Below, in pieces: positions 45,493 to 54,046 of a DNA stretch of 64,000 bases (its first letter is position 1; every line of letters begins with the position of its first letter). Position numbers and translations under genes: made by a program. Under the pieces are notes generated by a model that made no database searches, was not told the DNA's origin, and worked only from the letters and a program-made list of their open reading frames with translations. The stretch is from Myxococcales bacterium 68-20 (GTDB lineage Bacteria; Myxococcota_A; Polyangia; Polyangiales; Polyangiaceae). The DNA lies in assembly GCA_001899635.1 (NCBI GenBank), contig MKVQ01000036.1:62001-126000 (forward strand), read 5' to 3'.

Positions 45493-45906
45493 TCACTTCT
45501 TCGGGACGAGCTTCATGTTGCACTTCGGACAGAGTCCGGGCGCATTCGAGGTGACGTCGGGATCCATCGGACACACGTAGACCGTGCCCTGGGGGTCTCC
45601 TTCCGCGCCCGCCGCCGTCGGTTCCGCATGATGCGCGTGCCCGGCCGCGTGATTGTCGTGGGCGTGACTGCCATGAGCGTGATGCGCGTGCCCCTCGGAG
45701 CTGGACGGCCCGGGTACTGCCGCCGATGCGACGACCGGCGTCGTGCCCTCGGGCGCCGCCGGACTCGAAGGATCGCGCGGCGACTGCGAGACCGGCATGG
45801 CTCCCGGGGAGCATGCGCCAACGAGCGCGATCGCGCAGAGCGCGCCGATCATGGTGAACGTCTTCGGCGACGCGATGCAAGAGCGACTAGAGCGACTAGA
45901 TGACAT
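45493..45906 (-). CDS. His-rich heavy-metal-binding lipoprotein
   Basis: 137 residues. A signal ends in ALVGAC. A His-rich middle follows (HAHHAHGSHAHDNHAAGHAHH), then a C-terminal heavy-metal-binding motif YVCPMDPDVTSNAPGLCPKC with NMKL after it. That motif is the short domain found at the ends of many copper pumps and adaptors. GGAGG lies 9 bases before ATG 45906. It is the first gene of the oxidase operon, about 115 bases downstream of a predicted CorE-type promoter. Confidence 0.87.
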   Translation of the reverse strand: MSSSRSSRSCIASPKTFTMIGALCAIALVGACSPGAMPVSQSPRDPSSPAAPEGTTPVVASAAVPGPSSSEGHAHHAHGSHAHDNHAAGHAHHAEPTAAGAEGDPQGTVYVCPMDPDVTSNAPGLCPKCNMKLVPKK

Positions 45907-46027
45907 GGGGGCAACCTCCAGCGCGTGCGAGCGCAGTACCTTCTAGCGAGCCACGACGATTTCGTGACCCACGACCGTCGCGATTGTGACGGCCTGCCTC
46001 GGCCGTATCGAACGACCTCGTACGGCT

Positions 46028-46055
46028 GACGCCGCCGGGCCTCGAGCATTACACC
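46028..46055 (-). promoter_or_regulatory. Predicted CorE-type sigma factor promoter (oxidase operon)
   Basis: On the minus strand: GGTGTAAT (46048-46055), 15 bases, GCGTC (46028-46032). The same two boxes with the same spacing occur before copA and before copZ. It lies between the stop of the first CorE-like gene and the heavy-metal-binding lipoprotein/TolC/oxidase operon. The assignment to the CorE-like factors is inference from co-location. Confidence 0.72.
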
Positions 46056-46272
46056 GGCGGAACGAAGAATCGTCGGTCGCTCGATGCCCGATTCCGGCGC
46101 GCCACGACCTCCCAGACCTCGGCCTCCAGCGCTCCCGACGCCCGCGCAGGAACGTGAGCTCCTCGGCGTACACCACGGCGACGCCCGCGCTCGCCCTGAG
46201 CCCTTCGATGCGATCGAGCTCGAGCTCGGAATTCTCTGGTCGGGCTGATCGCGAGAGGACGCCCCGGTCGAA

Positions 46273-46884
46273 TCAGGACGAGCCGCAGCCGCGCCCCGCC
46301 CCGCCCGGCTTCTCGTCGCACGTGCAGGAGACGCAGCCGTGGTCCGCACAGGTCCCGCACGAGACGGCGAGCTGGCGCCGGAGCGCTGCGCGAGCGCGGA
46401 AGACACGGACGGCGGCGTTGTTCGTCGAGATGCCGCGCTCCTCGGCGAAGCCCTTCACGGACATCCCCTCGACCTCGACGCTTCGGAGCGCGTCCGCGTA
46501 CTCGGGCTTCAACGTGTCGGCCAGGCGCGTGACGCAGCGGCAGACCTCGGCGTGCACCGACTCCGGCGGCTCCTCGTTCGACGCGATCTCCTCCGCGAAC
46601 TGCGTCAGCGCCCGATCGGCAACCTTCGCTCGACGGTAGTAGTCGACGGTCGCGTTCCGCAGCGTGCGGTAGAACCACGCGACCACCGCCTCGCCGTCGC
46701 GCAGCGTCTGGAGCTTGTCGAGGCCTCGCGCGAAGGCATCCTGGAGGATGTCCTCAGCGACGTCACGCCGCCCCACGCGCCGCTCGAGGAAGCGCAAGAA
46801 CTCGCGATGGTTGTCGACGAGCACCCTCGTGACATCGGGATCGAGCGCTCGGGCGGCCTCGGCGACATCCAGCTCGTCGGACAT
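46273..46884 (-). CDS. CorE-like copper-responsive ECF sigma factor (copy 1)
   Basis: 203 residues. Region 2 is DVAEDILQDAFARGLDKL with WFYRTLRNATVDYYRR. A CxC motif stands in the linker (EVCRCV, Cys115/Cys117), and region 4 is VEVEGMSVKGFAEERGISTN. The cysteine-rich tail CGTCADHGCVSCTC has Cys176, 179, 184, 187 and 189, with Cys200 near the end. This combination defines the CorE (ECF44) type of Myxococcus, where metal binding to the protein itself activates it without an anti-sigma factor. The adjacent oxidase operon is the likely target. ATG 46884 is chosen over an upstream start. Confidence 0.88.
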   Translation of the reverse strand: MSDELDVAEAARALDPDVTRVLVDNHREFLRFLERRVGRRDVAEDILQDAFARGLDKLQTLRDGEAVVAWFYRTLRNATVDYYRRAKVADRALTQFAEEIASNEEPPESVHAEVCRCVTRLADTLKPEYADALRSVEVEGMSVKGFAEERGISTNNAAVRVFRARAALRRQLAVSCGTCADHGCVSCTCDEKPGGAGRGCGSS

Positions 46885-47029
46885 GCTGCTCACTTCACCG
46901 CTTCGGAGACGGAGACGCAAGCTCCGCCCCCGGCGGCGATCGGAAGGAGCGCGCGCCGCCCGCTCCTCGGCCCCCGTTCATCCGCCCTCGAGCTCGACCG
47001 GAGGCGCCGGCGCGCGGCCGGCTTCGGAC

Positions 47030-48244
47030 TCAGGGCCCTTCGTGCCCCCACGCGGGGTCGTCGGTCGCGAACCGGGTGAGCCACGTCGCGAGCGTCACGC
47101 CGCTCGGTGCGACCGGCAGCGGGTTCTGCTTGAGGAGCACGTGGTCGTCACCGGCGATGAAGTAGGTGCGCTGGTTCGGACCGGCCGCGCCACGTAGAGC
47201 GAGGAGGTGGTTCTCGAAGTCCGATCCGACGAGGCGGCCCGTGAACGCGCTGATGGTCTTGTCCTTCGTGTAGCCGAGGAGCGCGAAACGCCCCTTCCTC
47301 ATCGTCGAGGCGAGGTGGGGCATGAGCTTGGCGACGTCCGAATCGCAGTCGGTGCAGCCGGGCGGCAACTCGAGATTCCACGACGACTGCATGTCCTGCC
47401 AGGTCGAGCCCGTCGGCTGGACGGGCGGGCCGCAGTCGTCGAGCACGTCGAGGCGCACCGACGGCCAGGCCGTCTTGAAGCGGTGCAGGTTCAGCATCGC
47501 GCCGTAGCCACCGCCGCTCGCGCCAGTGACCCATATCTTCGGGGGCGCCGGGTACGTAGCGAGGAGGCGCTTCAGGATCGCGTCCGCGTTGCGCGCGCCG
47601 CGGTGCTTGATCGTGACCGACTTGGTGAGCAACGTGTACGTGCGCTCGGAGTCACCGGCGTGGATGTCTCCGGTGCAATACGGCACGAAGACGAACGAAG
47701 CGTCGCGAAATGGATTCGTCTGCGCGTCGCGGTCGAAGAGGGCCGCGACGCGCGGCACGTCGGCCGAGATCTCCGCTGCACCGACCTCCGAGGCGACGTT
47801 CGAAGCAGTACCGCCGAGACACGTGAGCGCGTTCCAGCACGCACCTCCGCCCATGAAGAAGACGAGGAGCGGCGCGCCCGCGGTCGGCGACGGGTTGACG
47901 GCGATGCCGCTCGTCGTGCCGTTGCCGCAGACGACGTCGTTCATCGGTACGTACGTCCACTCCCCGGCCGGAACGGCGATCGGAGCGCCGCCCGCATACG
48001 GGTTCGGCGGCCCGGCCTCCGGCGCACCGCCGTCGTCGCCCGGCGCATTCGTCGCGATCGGTGCAGGGCTCGTGGTCGTGGTCGGCTCCGGCGCCGGTGC
48101 GCTCGTCGACGACGGCGAGGGGCTCGTGGACGGGTCGGTCGTGGAGGCGCCTTCGGTCGTCAGGCCACACGCCGGAACAGCGACGGCAGCGGCGAGGAGG
48201 GCGAACGAGAGGAGGAGCGCGCGCGACGAGACGTGGTGCTTCAT
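47030..48244 (-). CDS. Pectinacetylesterase-family lipoprotein
   Basis: 404 residues. A signal ends AVPAC, followed by a Ser/Thr/Pro linker to about residue 75. The esterase domain shows CGNGTTSGIAV, LLVFFMGGGACWNALTC (oxyanion region), VPYCTGDIHAGD, the nucleophile motif GASGGGYGA and a late His (GDDHVLLKQ). This is the order seen in plant and bacterial pectinacetylesterase (Notum-like) proteins. It probably removes acetyl or acyl groups from an extracellular polymer. The substrate is unknown. Confidence 0.83.
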   Translation of the reverse strand: MKHHVSSRALLLSFALLAAAVAVPACGLTTEGASTTDPSTSPSPSSTSAPAPEPTTTTSPAPIATNAPGDDGGAPEAGPPNPYAGGAPIAVPAGEWTYVPMNDVVCGNGTTSGIAVNPSPTAGAPLLVFFMGGGACWNALTCLGGTASNVASEVGAAEISADVPRVAALFDRDAQTNPFRDASFVFVPYCTGDIHAGDSERTYTLLTKSVTIKHRGARNADAILKRLLATYPAPPKIWVTGASGGGYGAMLNLHRFKTAWPSVRLDVLDDCGPPVQPTGSTWQDMQSSWNLELPPGCTDCDSDVAKLMPHLASTMRKGRFALLGYTKDKTISAFTGRLVGSDFENHLLALRGAAGPNQRTYFIAGDDHVLLKQNPLPVAPSGVTLATWLTRFATDDPAWGHEGP

Positions 48245-48352
48245 GACTGCTGCCGATCGGACGGGGGACTCGCAAGTAGAGCAAATGCTCTAGACGAACA
48301 CCAGCGGCCGATCGCTGTCGCAACGCCGCTCCGACGCGCTCGTTCGGCTTCG

Positions 48353-49225
48353 CTACGCCAACCACAGCCTGCGCAGGTCCTCCGGGAGCTGACTGGCGAC
48401 TCGATCGATCTCCTCTTGCGGGAGCGCTCTCGTCACCGCGGCGAACACCGACTCGACGATTGCCTCTGCGTCCGGAAGATCGGTGCCGAGCTCCTGCGCG
48501 ACGTTCGCGGTGAGCTCGTCGAAGCCGAACGTCGTCGGCTCCTCGCGGCGCTCGATCATGCAGCGCTCCACGAACGGCCGGATCGTTCGCGGGAGGCCGA
48601 GGAAGAGATCGCGCGCATCACCGCCGCTGAGCCGCTGCGCGAAGATGCACATCACCGAGGCGAAGGCCTCGCGCGCCGTGAGCCCCGCGGAGAGCACGCC
48701 GCTTCGCTCGATGTCGTCGAGGATCTGGCGAAGCAGATCGAGATCGCCCGCGATGTCCTCCGTCGCGTTCGCCACGGGCGCTTGCCAGACGTCACGCAGA
48801 TCGTGAGGCAGCTGCTGGGCAACGTGGCCGATCACGTCGGAAGGCAACAGCTGCTGCACCGCGCGAAAGACGGCCGATGCGATGAGCTCCGCCGACGCGG
48901 GCGCCACGCCGAGGTCGTTCCCGACACGATCGAACAGCTCTGCTCGGCCGCCTTGCCAGGCCAGCATTCCGTGGCGTTCGAGGCTCGCGGCCTCGACGAG
49001 CTGCCTCACGTCCGAGGGCAGCGAGGTCAGGACGGCATGCGCCTGCCCTTGACTGAGGCGTTCGAACAGCGCGTGCAGGGTGGACGTCAGCGCAGCCGCC
49101 GGCTTCACGTATGGAGGCAACCCCGCGTACTCCCCGATCGCAGCGAGGCAGCGCGAAAGCGCGCTCTCGCCGGAGATCTCGCTGCTCGTCACTCCCATGG
49201 CTCGTCCCATCGAAGCCCGATGCAT
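48353..49225 (-). CDS. DUF2267 tandem-domain protein
   Basis: About 290 residues from ATG 49225 (ATG 49210 and 49198 are also possible), with three related helical segments. The DUF2267 signature repeats: AELIASAVFRAVQQLLPSDV..AQQLPHDLRDVW and AEAIVESVFAAVTRALPQEEI..ASQLPEDLRRLW, with a weaker first copy (FERLSQGQAHAVLTSLPSDV). DUF2267 is a small alpha-helical domain of unknown function found in soil bacteria. Soluble and cytoplasmic as far as can be seen. Confidence 0.82.
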   Translation of the reverse strand: MHRASMGRAMGVTSSEISGESALSRCLAAIGEYAGLPPYVKPAAALTSTLHALFERLSQGQAHAVLTSLPSDVRQLVEAASLERHGMLAWQGGRAELFDRVGNDLGVAPASAELIASAVFRAVQQLLPSDVIGHVAQQLPHDLRDVWQAPVANATEDIAGDLDLLRQILDDIERSGVLSAGLTAREAFASVMCIFAQRLSGGDARDLFLGLPRTIRPFVERCMIERREEPTTFGFDELTANVAQELGTDLPDAEAIVESVFAAVTRALPQEEIDRVASQLPEDLRRLWLA

Positions 49226-49419
49226 CTTGCGGGCCTCTCGTGCGCATACGCTTGCGTGGTCCTCTCTCGCCTGCGAGCGCAGAGCCTGGAACCACGGGGC
49301 GCTCGAGCGGCCGAATCGATCTCGACCATCACTTCGATGCGAGACACGAGCGCCGGCGCGATCGCCCGGGCACGCGACATGCTCCACCGCGCGTCGATCG
49401 GAGAGAAAGGAGTGGTGTC

Positions 49420-50250
49420 ATGATCGCACGTGTCTTGCGGCTCGGCCTGCTGCTCGTTGGAGCGTGCGTCGGAGCGTGTGTCGGTACTGCCTCGACCGGT
49501 ACGACCCGTTCGTCGGCGCCGGAGAGCGCGTCCACCTACGAGGTCGTCGGACGCGTCACCGACTACACGACTGCCCCTCAAGGCGAGATGGATGGGGTCA
49601 TCCTCGCAGACGGGACGCGCATCCATTTCTCTCCTCGTGCGGGCTCGGCGCTCCTGCCTCTCGTGCAGCGAGGTCAGACGATTCGCGTCGTCGGATGGCG
49701 TTCCTACGGAGCAGGTGGCGAGCGCATCGAGGCGGACACGATCACGAGCGTCGGGAACGGCCGAACGGTCGACGTCACCGCGATGGCGCGTTCCGAGGAA
49801 CCGACACGGGCGCCACGCGAACGCGAGCGCGAACGCACGGTCGCGCCTCCTGCACCCAGGGCGCCCGAACCGGCGCCGTCGACGACGTTGACGGGCGCAG
49901 AGCTCACGTCGACGGAAGGACGGATCGACGGCTACACGACGACACTGAACGGCGACATGGACGGCCTTCTATTGAGCAACGGCGCCCGGGTCCATTTCCC
50001 TCCGCATGCCGGGGCCACGCTGTTGCCCCTCGTCCAGCGTGGAACGCACGTGCGGGTCACCGGCTGGCAGACATCCGGACCGAACGGCCTCGTGCTCGAG
50101 GCGAGCAAGGTGTCCAGCTCGACGACGGGCCGAACCGTCGACGTCGCGTCCATCCCGGCTCCGCAACCGACCTCGGGCGCCGTTGCACCTCCGCCTGCGC
50201 CGAGCGCGCCCGCACCGGGCTCCGCTCCGCCGCCGACGCGCGTGCGGTGA
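49420..50250 (+). CDS. Lipoprotein with two OB-like repeats
   Basis: 276 residues. The signal has two candidate lipoboxes (LLLVGAC, CVGAC). Two repeats of about 80 residues follow: YEVVGRVTDYTTAPQGEMDG...HFSPRAGSALLPLVQRG and TEGRIDGYTTTLNGDMDGLL...HFPPHAGATLLPLVQRG, each ending NGRTVDV or TGRTVDV. The short strands and Gly turns look like OB folds. The C-terminus is Pro/Ala-rich. AAAGGAG stands before the ATG. Function unknown. Confidence 0.78.
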   Translation: MIARVLRLGLLLVGACVGACVGTASTGTTRSSAPESASTYEVVGRVTDYTTAPQGEMDGVILADGTRIHFSPRAGSALLPLVQRGQTIRVVGWRSYGAGGERIEADTITSVGNGRTVDVTAMARSEEPTRAPRERERERTVAPPAPRAPEPAPSTTLTGAELTSTEGRIDGYTTTLNGDMDGLLLSNGARVHFPPHAGATLLPLVQRGTHVRVTGWQTSGPNGLVLEASKVSSSTTGRTVDVASIPAPQPTSGAVAPPPAPSAPAPGSAPPPTRVR

Positions 50251-50260
50251 GCGCCACCGG

Positions 50261-50295
50261 TCGCTTCGTCTCCAGCCGCATCGACTCCGAAGCGA
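50261..50295. terminator. Hairpin between convergent genes
   Basis: An 8-bp stem TCGCTTCG (50261-50268) / CGAAGCGA (50288-50295) with a 19-base loop lies between the OB-repeat lipoprotein and the sulfate permease gene. No T-run. Confidence 0.4.
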
Positions 50296-50313
50296 GCCGC
50301 GACTCGCGCCGTC

Positions 50314-52101
50314 TCAGCGCGCCGGGCTCGCGACAACGGACGGCTCGACGAGCTCGCGCGCCGCGGCGAGCGCGTCTTCGAGCGTCTCCTTGATCCTGAG
50401 CTGAGGGTACCTGATCTCGAGCCTCGCCCTCTCGAACACGCTCTGCGGCCGCGGGAGCGGACCGGAGACGATGACCTGGCGCTTCCGGCGGATCATGGTC
50501 TCGATCGCGTTCTCGAGCGCCGCCAGACCGGTCGCGTCGATGACGGGGACACGTCCGAGGTCGAGGACGAGAACGTGAAACGTGTCGTCGCGGACGGCCG
50601 CCAGCGTCGCCATCGCGTTCTGTGCAGCGCCGAAGAACAGCGGCCCGTTGATCTCGTAGACGATGACGCCCTTCGGCGGCGGGGCGACGTCGATCTCGAC
50701 GGACGAGTCCAGCGTGAGTCGCGACTCCGTGATGCTCGACATCCGTCGCATGAAGAGCACCGCCGCGAGCATGAACCCGACGGTGACGGCGGCGACCATG
50801 TCGACGAAGACCGTCAGCACGAAGCACGTGAAAAGCACGATCACGTCGCTGCGTGGCGCGACACGGACGAGGTGAACGAACTGACGAGCCTCGGACATGT
50901 TCCACGCGACGACGAGCAGGAGGGCCGCGAGCGACGCCATCGGCACGAACGCCACGAGCGGAGCGAGCAGGACGATCGACAGGAGGACGAAGCCGGCGTG
51001 AGCCACGGCCGCGAGCGGCGAGCGCGCGCCCGCACGGATGTTGGTCGCGGTCCGCGCAAGGGCTCCCGTCGCCGCGATCCCGCCGAAGATCGGCGCAAGC
51101 ACGTTGCCGATGCCGACGCCGACCAGCTCTGCGTTCGGGTCGTGCTTCGTGTTGGTCATCCCGTCCGCAATGACCGCGGACAGGAGCGACTCGATCGCGC
51201 CGAGCATCGCGATCGCGAACGCAGGGCCCAGCAGCTCGTAGATCATGTCCAGCGACGGCAGACCGGCTCCCCACGGCAGCGCCGGCAACGGCGCGACGCC
51301 CGGGATCCCCGCGACCTCGACGCCGTTCACGGTGGAGTGGAAGCGGGTACCGATCGTCGCGACGTGGAATCCCGGGACGAGACGCTCGGCGAGCGCGACG
51401 ACCGCCGCCACCGCCGTGATCGCCACCAGCGGCGCGGGGATGCGCTTGATGACCCTTGGGATCGCGAGGAGGAGACCGAGCGTCATCAACGCGACGACGA
51501 GCTCCGAGAGGTGCGCGCTCCCTCGCGCACGCCACAGAGCCGCGAGCTTCTCGATGTAGCGATCGGGCAGGGCTCCGGTGCTCAGCCCGAGGACGTCCTT
51601 GATCTGGAGCGTCGCGATCACCACGGCGATGCCGCTCGTGAAGCCGGTGGTGACCGGATAGGGGATGAAACGGATCAAGTTGCCGAGGCGCGCGACCCCC
51701 AACGCGACGAGGATCAATCCCGCGATCAGGCCGGCCGTCAGCAGCCCGCCGAGACCGTACTTGCTGGCGATCGGAGCGAGGACGACGACGAACGCGGCCG
51801 TCGGTCCGGTCACCTGGAACTTGCAGCCTCCGAGCAGCGCGACCGACGCTCCGGCCACGACAGCCGTGTAGAGCCCGTGCTGCGGGGGCGTCCCGACGGC
51901 GATCGCGAGGGCCATCGAGAGCGGAAGCGCGACGACCCCGACGACCGCGCCCGCCATGAGGTCCGCGCGCAGCTCTGGAGCCCCGTAGCCCTTGGCGAAG
52001 GCACGACGAAGCGCGGTCGCGATCGGAAGCGCGGGCCGCTGCCCCGGCGCCTTGGGCTCCTCGGCGGCGCCGGGCAGCGGGGGCTCCTCATCCACGCTCA
52101 C
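50314..52101 (-). CDS. SulP family anion permease with STAS domain
   Basis: About 595 residues from GTG 52101, which follows AGGAGGAGG (GTG 52095 is also possible). Ten or more helices carry the SLC26/SulP marks (VVGVVALPLSMALAIAVGTPPQHGLYTAVV, ELVGVGIGNVLAPIFGGIAATGALARTATN). Residues ~470-590 are a cytoplasmic STAS domain with VIDATGLAALENAI. It transports sulfate, bicarbonate or a similar anion. The MgtC-family gene lies upstream on the same strand at 223 bases. Confidence 0.92.
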   Translation of the reverse strand: MSVDEEPPLPGAAEEPKAPGQRPALPIATALRRAFAKGYGAPELRADLMAGAVVGVVALPLSMALAIAVGTPPQHGLYTAVVAGASVALLGGCKFQVTGPTAAFVVVLAPIASKYGLGGLLTAGLIAGLILVALGVARLGNLIRFIPYPVTTGFTSGIAVVIATLQIKDVLGLSTGALPDRYIEKLAALWRARGSAHLSELVVALMTLGLLLAIPRVIKRIPAPLVAITAVAAVVALAERLVPGFHVATIGTRFHSTVNGVEVAGIPGVAPLPALPWGAGLPSLDMIYELLGPAFAIAMLGAIESLLSAVIADGMTNTKHDPNAELVGVGIGNVLAPIFGGIAATGALARTATNIRAGARSPLAAVAHAGFVLLSIVLLAPLVAFVPMASLAALLLVVAWNMSEARQFVHLVRVAPRSDVIVLFTCFVLTVFVDMVAAVTVGFMLAAVLFMRRMSSITESRLTLDSSVEIDVAPPPKGVIVYEINGPLFFGAAQNAMATLAAVRDDTFHVLVLDLGRVPVIDATGLAALENAIETMIRRKRQVIVSGPLPRPQSVFERARLEIRYPQLRIKETLEDALAAARELVEPSVVASPAR

Positions 52102-52324
52102 GTGCCTCCTCCTTCTCGTCCGTTCCTCTCCGAGCAGGGCCTTCGGAGCTAGGGCGCGCGCATGCAGCGGCACCAGCAACGCGAGTGCCAGCGAGCGCCG
52201 CGGCAAGCTCGACGTGGGCCGAAGTCCACCTCTGCCTTTGGTTCGGGGCACGATCGAACGCGCCACGCGACGAGCTCCACGTCGACTCTGCATCGCTCTT
52301 CGCGAGCTCGACGACCGATGCGCG

Positions 52325-53053
52325 TCACGTCGGCGGCGACCCCATGCCTGGCGGATACCACTCGATCCGTTCGACTCCTGCGCGCGCCGCGAGATCGGCG
52401 AGGAGCTTCGGCGGACGTGTCTCGAGGCGGCTTGCGCGCCATCGAACCTCGTAGCGGACCTCGCGTCCTCGCGCCTGCTCGCGATAGGTCACTGCCTCGG
52501 CGCTGATCCGGAAGTCGGACTCCACGAGGAGGCTCGAGACGTCTTCGTTCGAGGGGCCCTCCGACGTGAGCGTCACGATCAGGGTGGCTCGTTGCTCGCG
52601 CCGGATGAAGGGCTCGATCCGCTCGGCGCCCCAGAGGACCGTGATGCCGACCACCGTCGCTACGGTCCCGAGTGCGATCTGTCCCCCGCCGAAGCAGAGG
52701 CCGATCACCGTGGCGATCCAGAGGATGGCTGCCGTCGTCACACCGACGACGAGATCGGACCGACGAAAGATGACGCCGGCTCCGAGGAATCCGACGCCCG
52801 ACAAGATGCCGAGCGGCAGACGCATGAGGTCGAGAGTGGCGAACGAGTCGGTCGCTCTGCCCACGGTCGGCAAGAGGACATTCGCCTGGATCATCGCCAC
52901 CGCCGCCGCGAGGCATACGAGCATCGTGGTGCGAAGCCCCGCCGGTCGCCCGTGCTCCTCGCGATTGAACCCGAGCAGCGCCCCGGCGACCAGCGTGAGC
53001 GCGAGCCGCAACGCGATGTCACGCCAATCCAGTTCGAGCGGCATCGGCGACAT
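52325..53053 (-). CDS. MgtC/SapB family membrane protein
   Basis: 242 residues. The MgtC region has four or five helices with the conserved ALLGFNREEHGRPAGLRTTMLVCLAAA and LSGVGFLGAGVIFRR segments. A ~90-residue cytoplasmic ACT-like tail (ATLIVTLTSEGPSNEDVSSLLVE) follows. MgtC proteins affect membrane potential, ATP synthase activity and survival at low Mg2+. This one resembles the generic family rather than the virulence subset. Confidence 0.9.
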   Translation of the reverse strand: MSPMPLELDWRDIALRLALTLVAGALLGFNREEHGRPAGLRTTMLVCLAAAVAMIQANVLLPTVGRATDSFATLDLMRLPLGILSGVGFLGAGVIFRRSDLVVGVTTAAILWIATVIGLCFGGGQIALGTVATVVGITVLWGAERIEPFIRREQRATLIVTLTSEGPSNEDVSSLLVESDFRISAEAVTYREQARGREVRYEVRWRASRLETRPPKLLADLAARAGVERIEWYPPGMGSPPT

Positions 53054-53294
53054 GGCTTCTTCCTCGACCTCGACGAGCCCGCTCCCCGCTCCGTCGGGCT
53101 CGGGCTCCCGAGGCTCAAGCTAGCCGCTCGACCATCGATGCGCCGGCCGGCCGACGATCGCGGCGACGACGCCGCATCCGTCGGGATCGCGGCGTCCGCG
53201 GAAAGCACGGTCGATCCCATCGCGAACGCGCGCTCGTCGCGGGTCGCGGCTCGACGTGAGATCCAGACGGACGCGACAACGCTATCCTCGACGG

Positions 53295-53729
53295 ATGCGG
53301 CGGCGGCTCGTTCTCCTCCTCCTGACGTTCGCCTCGTCCCCGGCGCTCGCGTGCGACCCGCCGAACAACACGCCGGTGACGAGGTGCAAGAACCACCCGC
53401 TGGAGGACTACGATCCGTGGACCTGCGAGGTGACTGCGGGCGTCCTCGAGAAGCGCAGCGGCGTCTACTTCGAGACCGGCTCGCGCAACGAGGTCGCCAC
53501 CGTGTGGGCCACGCTACGCGTCGAGAAAGGGACCCTGCGCGTCGTCTACCGGGACACGAAGGGCGAGCCGCAGAACATCGACGTCGTCGCCGGTACAGAG
53601 AGCAAGCTCGAGATGAAGACGAAGTTGAACGACAAGCGAAGCTTCGGTCTCACTCTCGAGCCCGTCGGCGGAAACGTCGAGGGGTTCTCCGCGACGGTGC
53701 ACTACGCCTCGCCGCCTTCGGGCTCCTGA
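53295..53729 (+). CDS. Small secreted hypothetical protein
   Basis: 144 residues. A signal peptide (RRRLVLLLLTFASSPALA) is followed by a domain with cysteines in CDPPNNTPVTRCKNHP and DPWTCEV, then beta-rich sequence to the end. No family is recognised. It converges with the CopZ-like gene, whose stop is 22 bases away, leaving no obvious terminator. Confidence 0.65.
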   Translation: MRRRLVLLLLTFASSPALACDPPNNTPVTRCKNHPLEDYDPWTCEVTAGVLEKRSGVYFETGSRNEVATVWATLRVEKGTLRVVYRDTKGEPQNIDVVAGTESKLEMKTKLNDKRSFGLTLEPVGGNVEGFSATVHYASPPSGS

Positions 53730-53751
53730 ACCGCCCCCACACGGGCGCCGC

Positions 53752-53979
53752 TCAGGACGCGTTCACTCGCGACTCGTAGCCGGCCTCGCCGAGGGCCTCG
53801 ATCATCTCCTCCACCGGTGCCTTGGCCGGGTCGTGCTGGACGCGAACCTTCCCCTCACGGAGCTTCACCTCGATGGCATCGACGCCCTCGAGCGTGCGGA
53901 GTGCACCTTCGACGTGACGGACGCACGACCCGCAAGTCATGCCGTCGACATCGAGGACCGTCTCTTTCGTGCTGCTCAT
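53752..53979 (-). CDS. copZ: CopZ-like copper chaperone
   Basis: 75 residues, one heavy-metal-associated domain with metal ligands Cys16 and Cys19 in DVDGMTCGSCVRHVEGAL and the usual beta-alpha-beta order ending EALGEAGYESRV. It carries Cu+ in the cytoplasm, most likely to CopA. A longer frame opens to 54027, but the predicted promoter at 54019-54046 places the transcript start downstream of that codon, so ATG 53979 with GAGAG before it is the start. Confidence 0.92.
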   Translation of the reverse strand: MSSTKETVLDVDGMTCGSCVRHVEGALRTLEGVDAIEVKLREGKVRVQHDPAKAPVEEMIEALGEAGYESRVNAS

Positions 53980-54018
53980 GGCTCTCTCTTCTTTCTGGGC
54001 TCTCTTGCCCGCCAACAA

Positions 54019-54046
54019 GACGCTCAACCCCTAGACCGATTACACC
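54019..54046 (-). promoter_or_regulatory. Predicted CorE-type sigma factor promoter (copZ)
   Basis: On the minus strand: GGTGTAAT (54039-54046), 15 bases, GCGTC (54019-54023). The TAA inside the first box is the stop codon of the second CorE-like gene, so the promoter is partly coded in the end of that gene. The 5' leader to the copZ start would be about 35 bases. Confidence 0.75.

Noticed and set aside
45907-46272. Short leftward frames between the first CorE-like gene and the metal-binding lipoprotein gene.
   Set aside because: They are Arg-rich, overlap each other in several frames, and the region is explained by the predicted promoter and leader.
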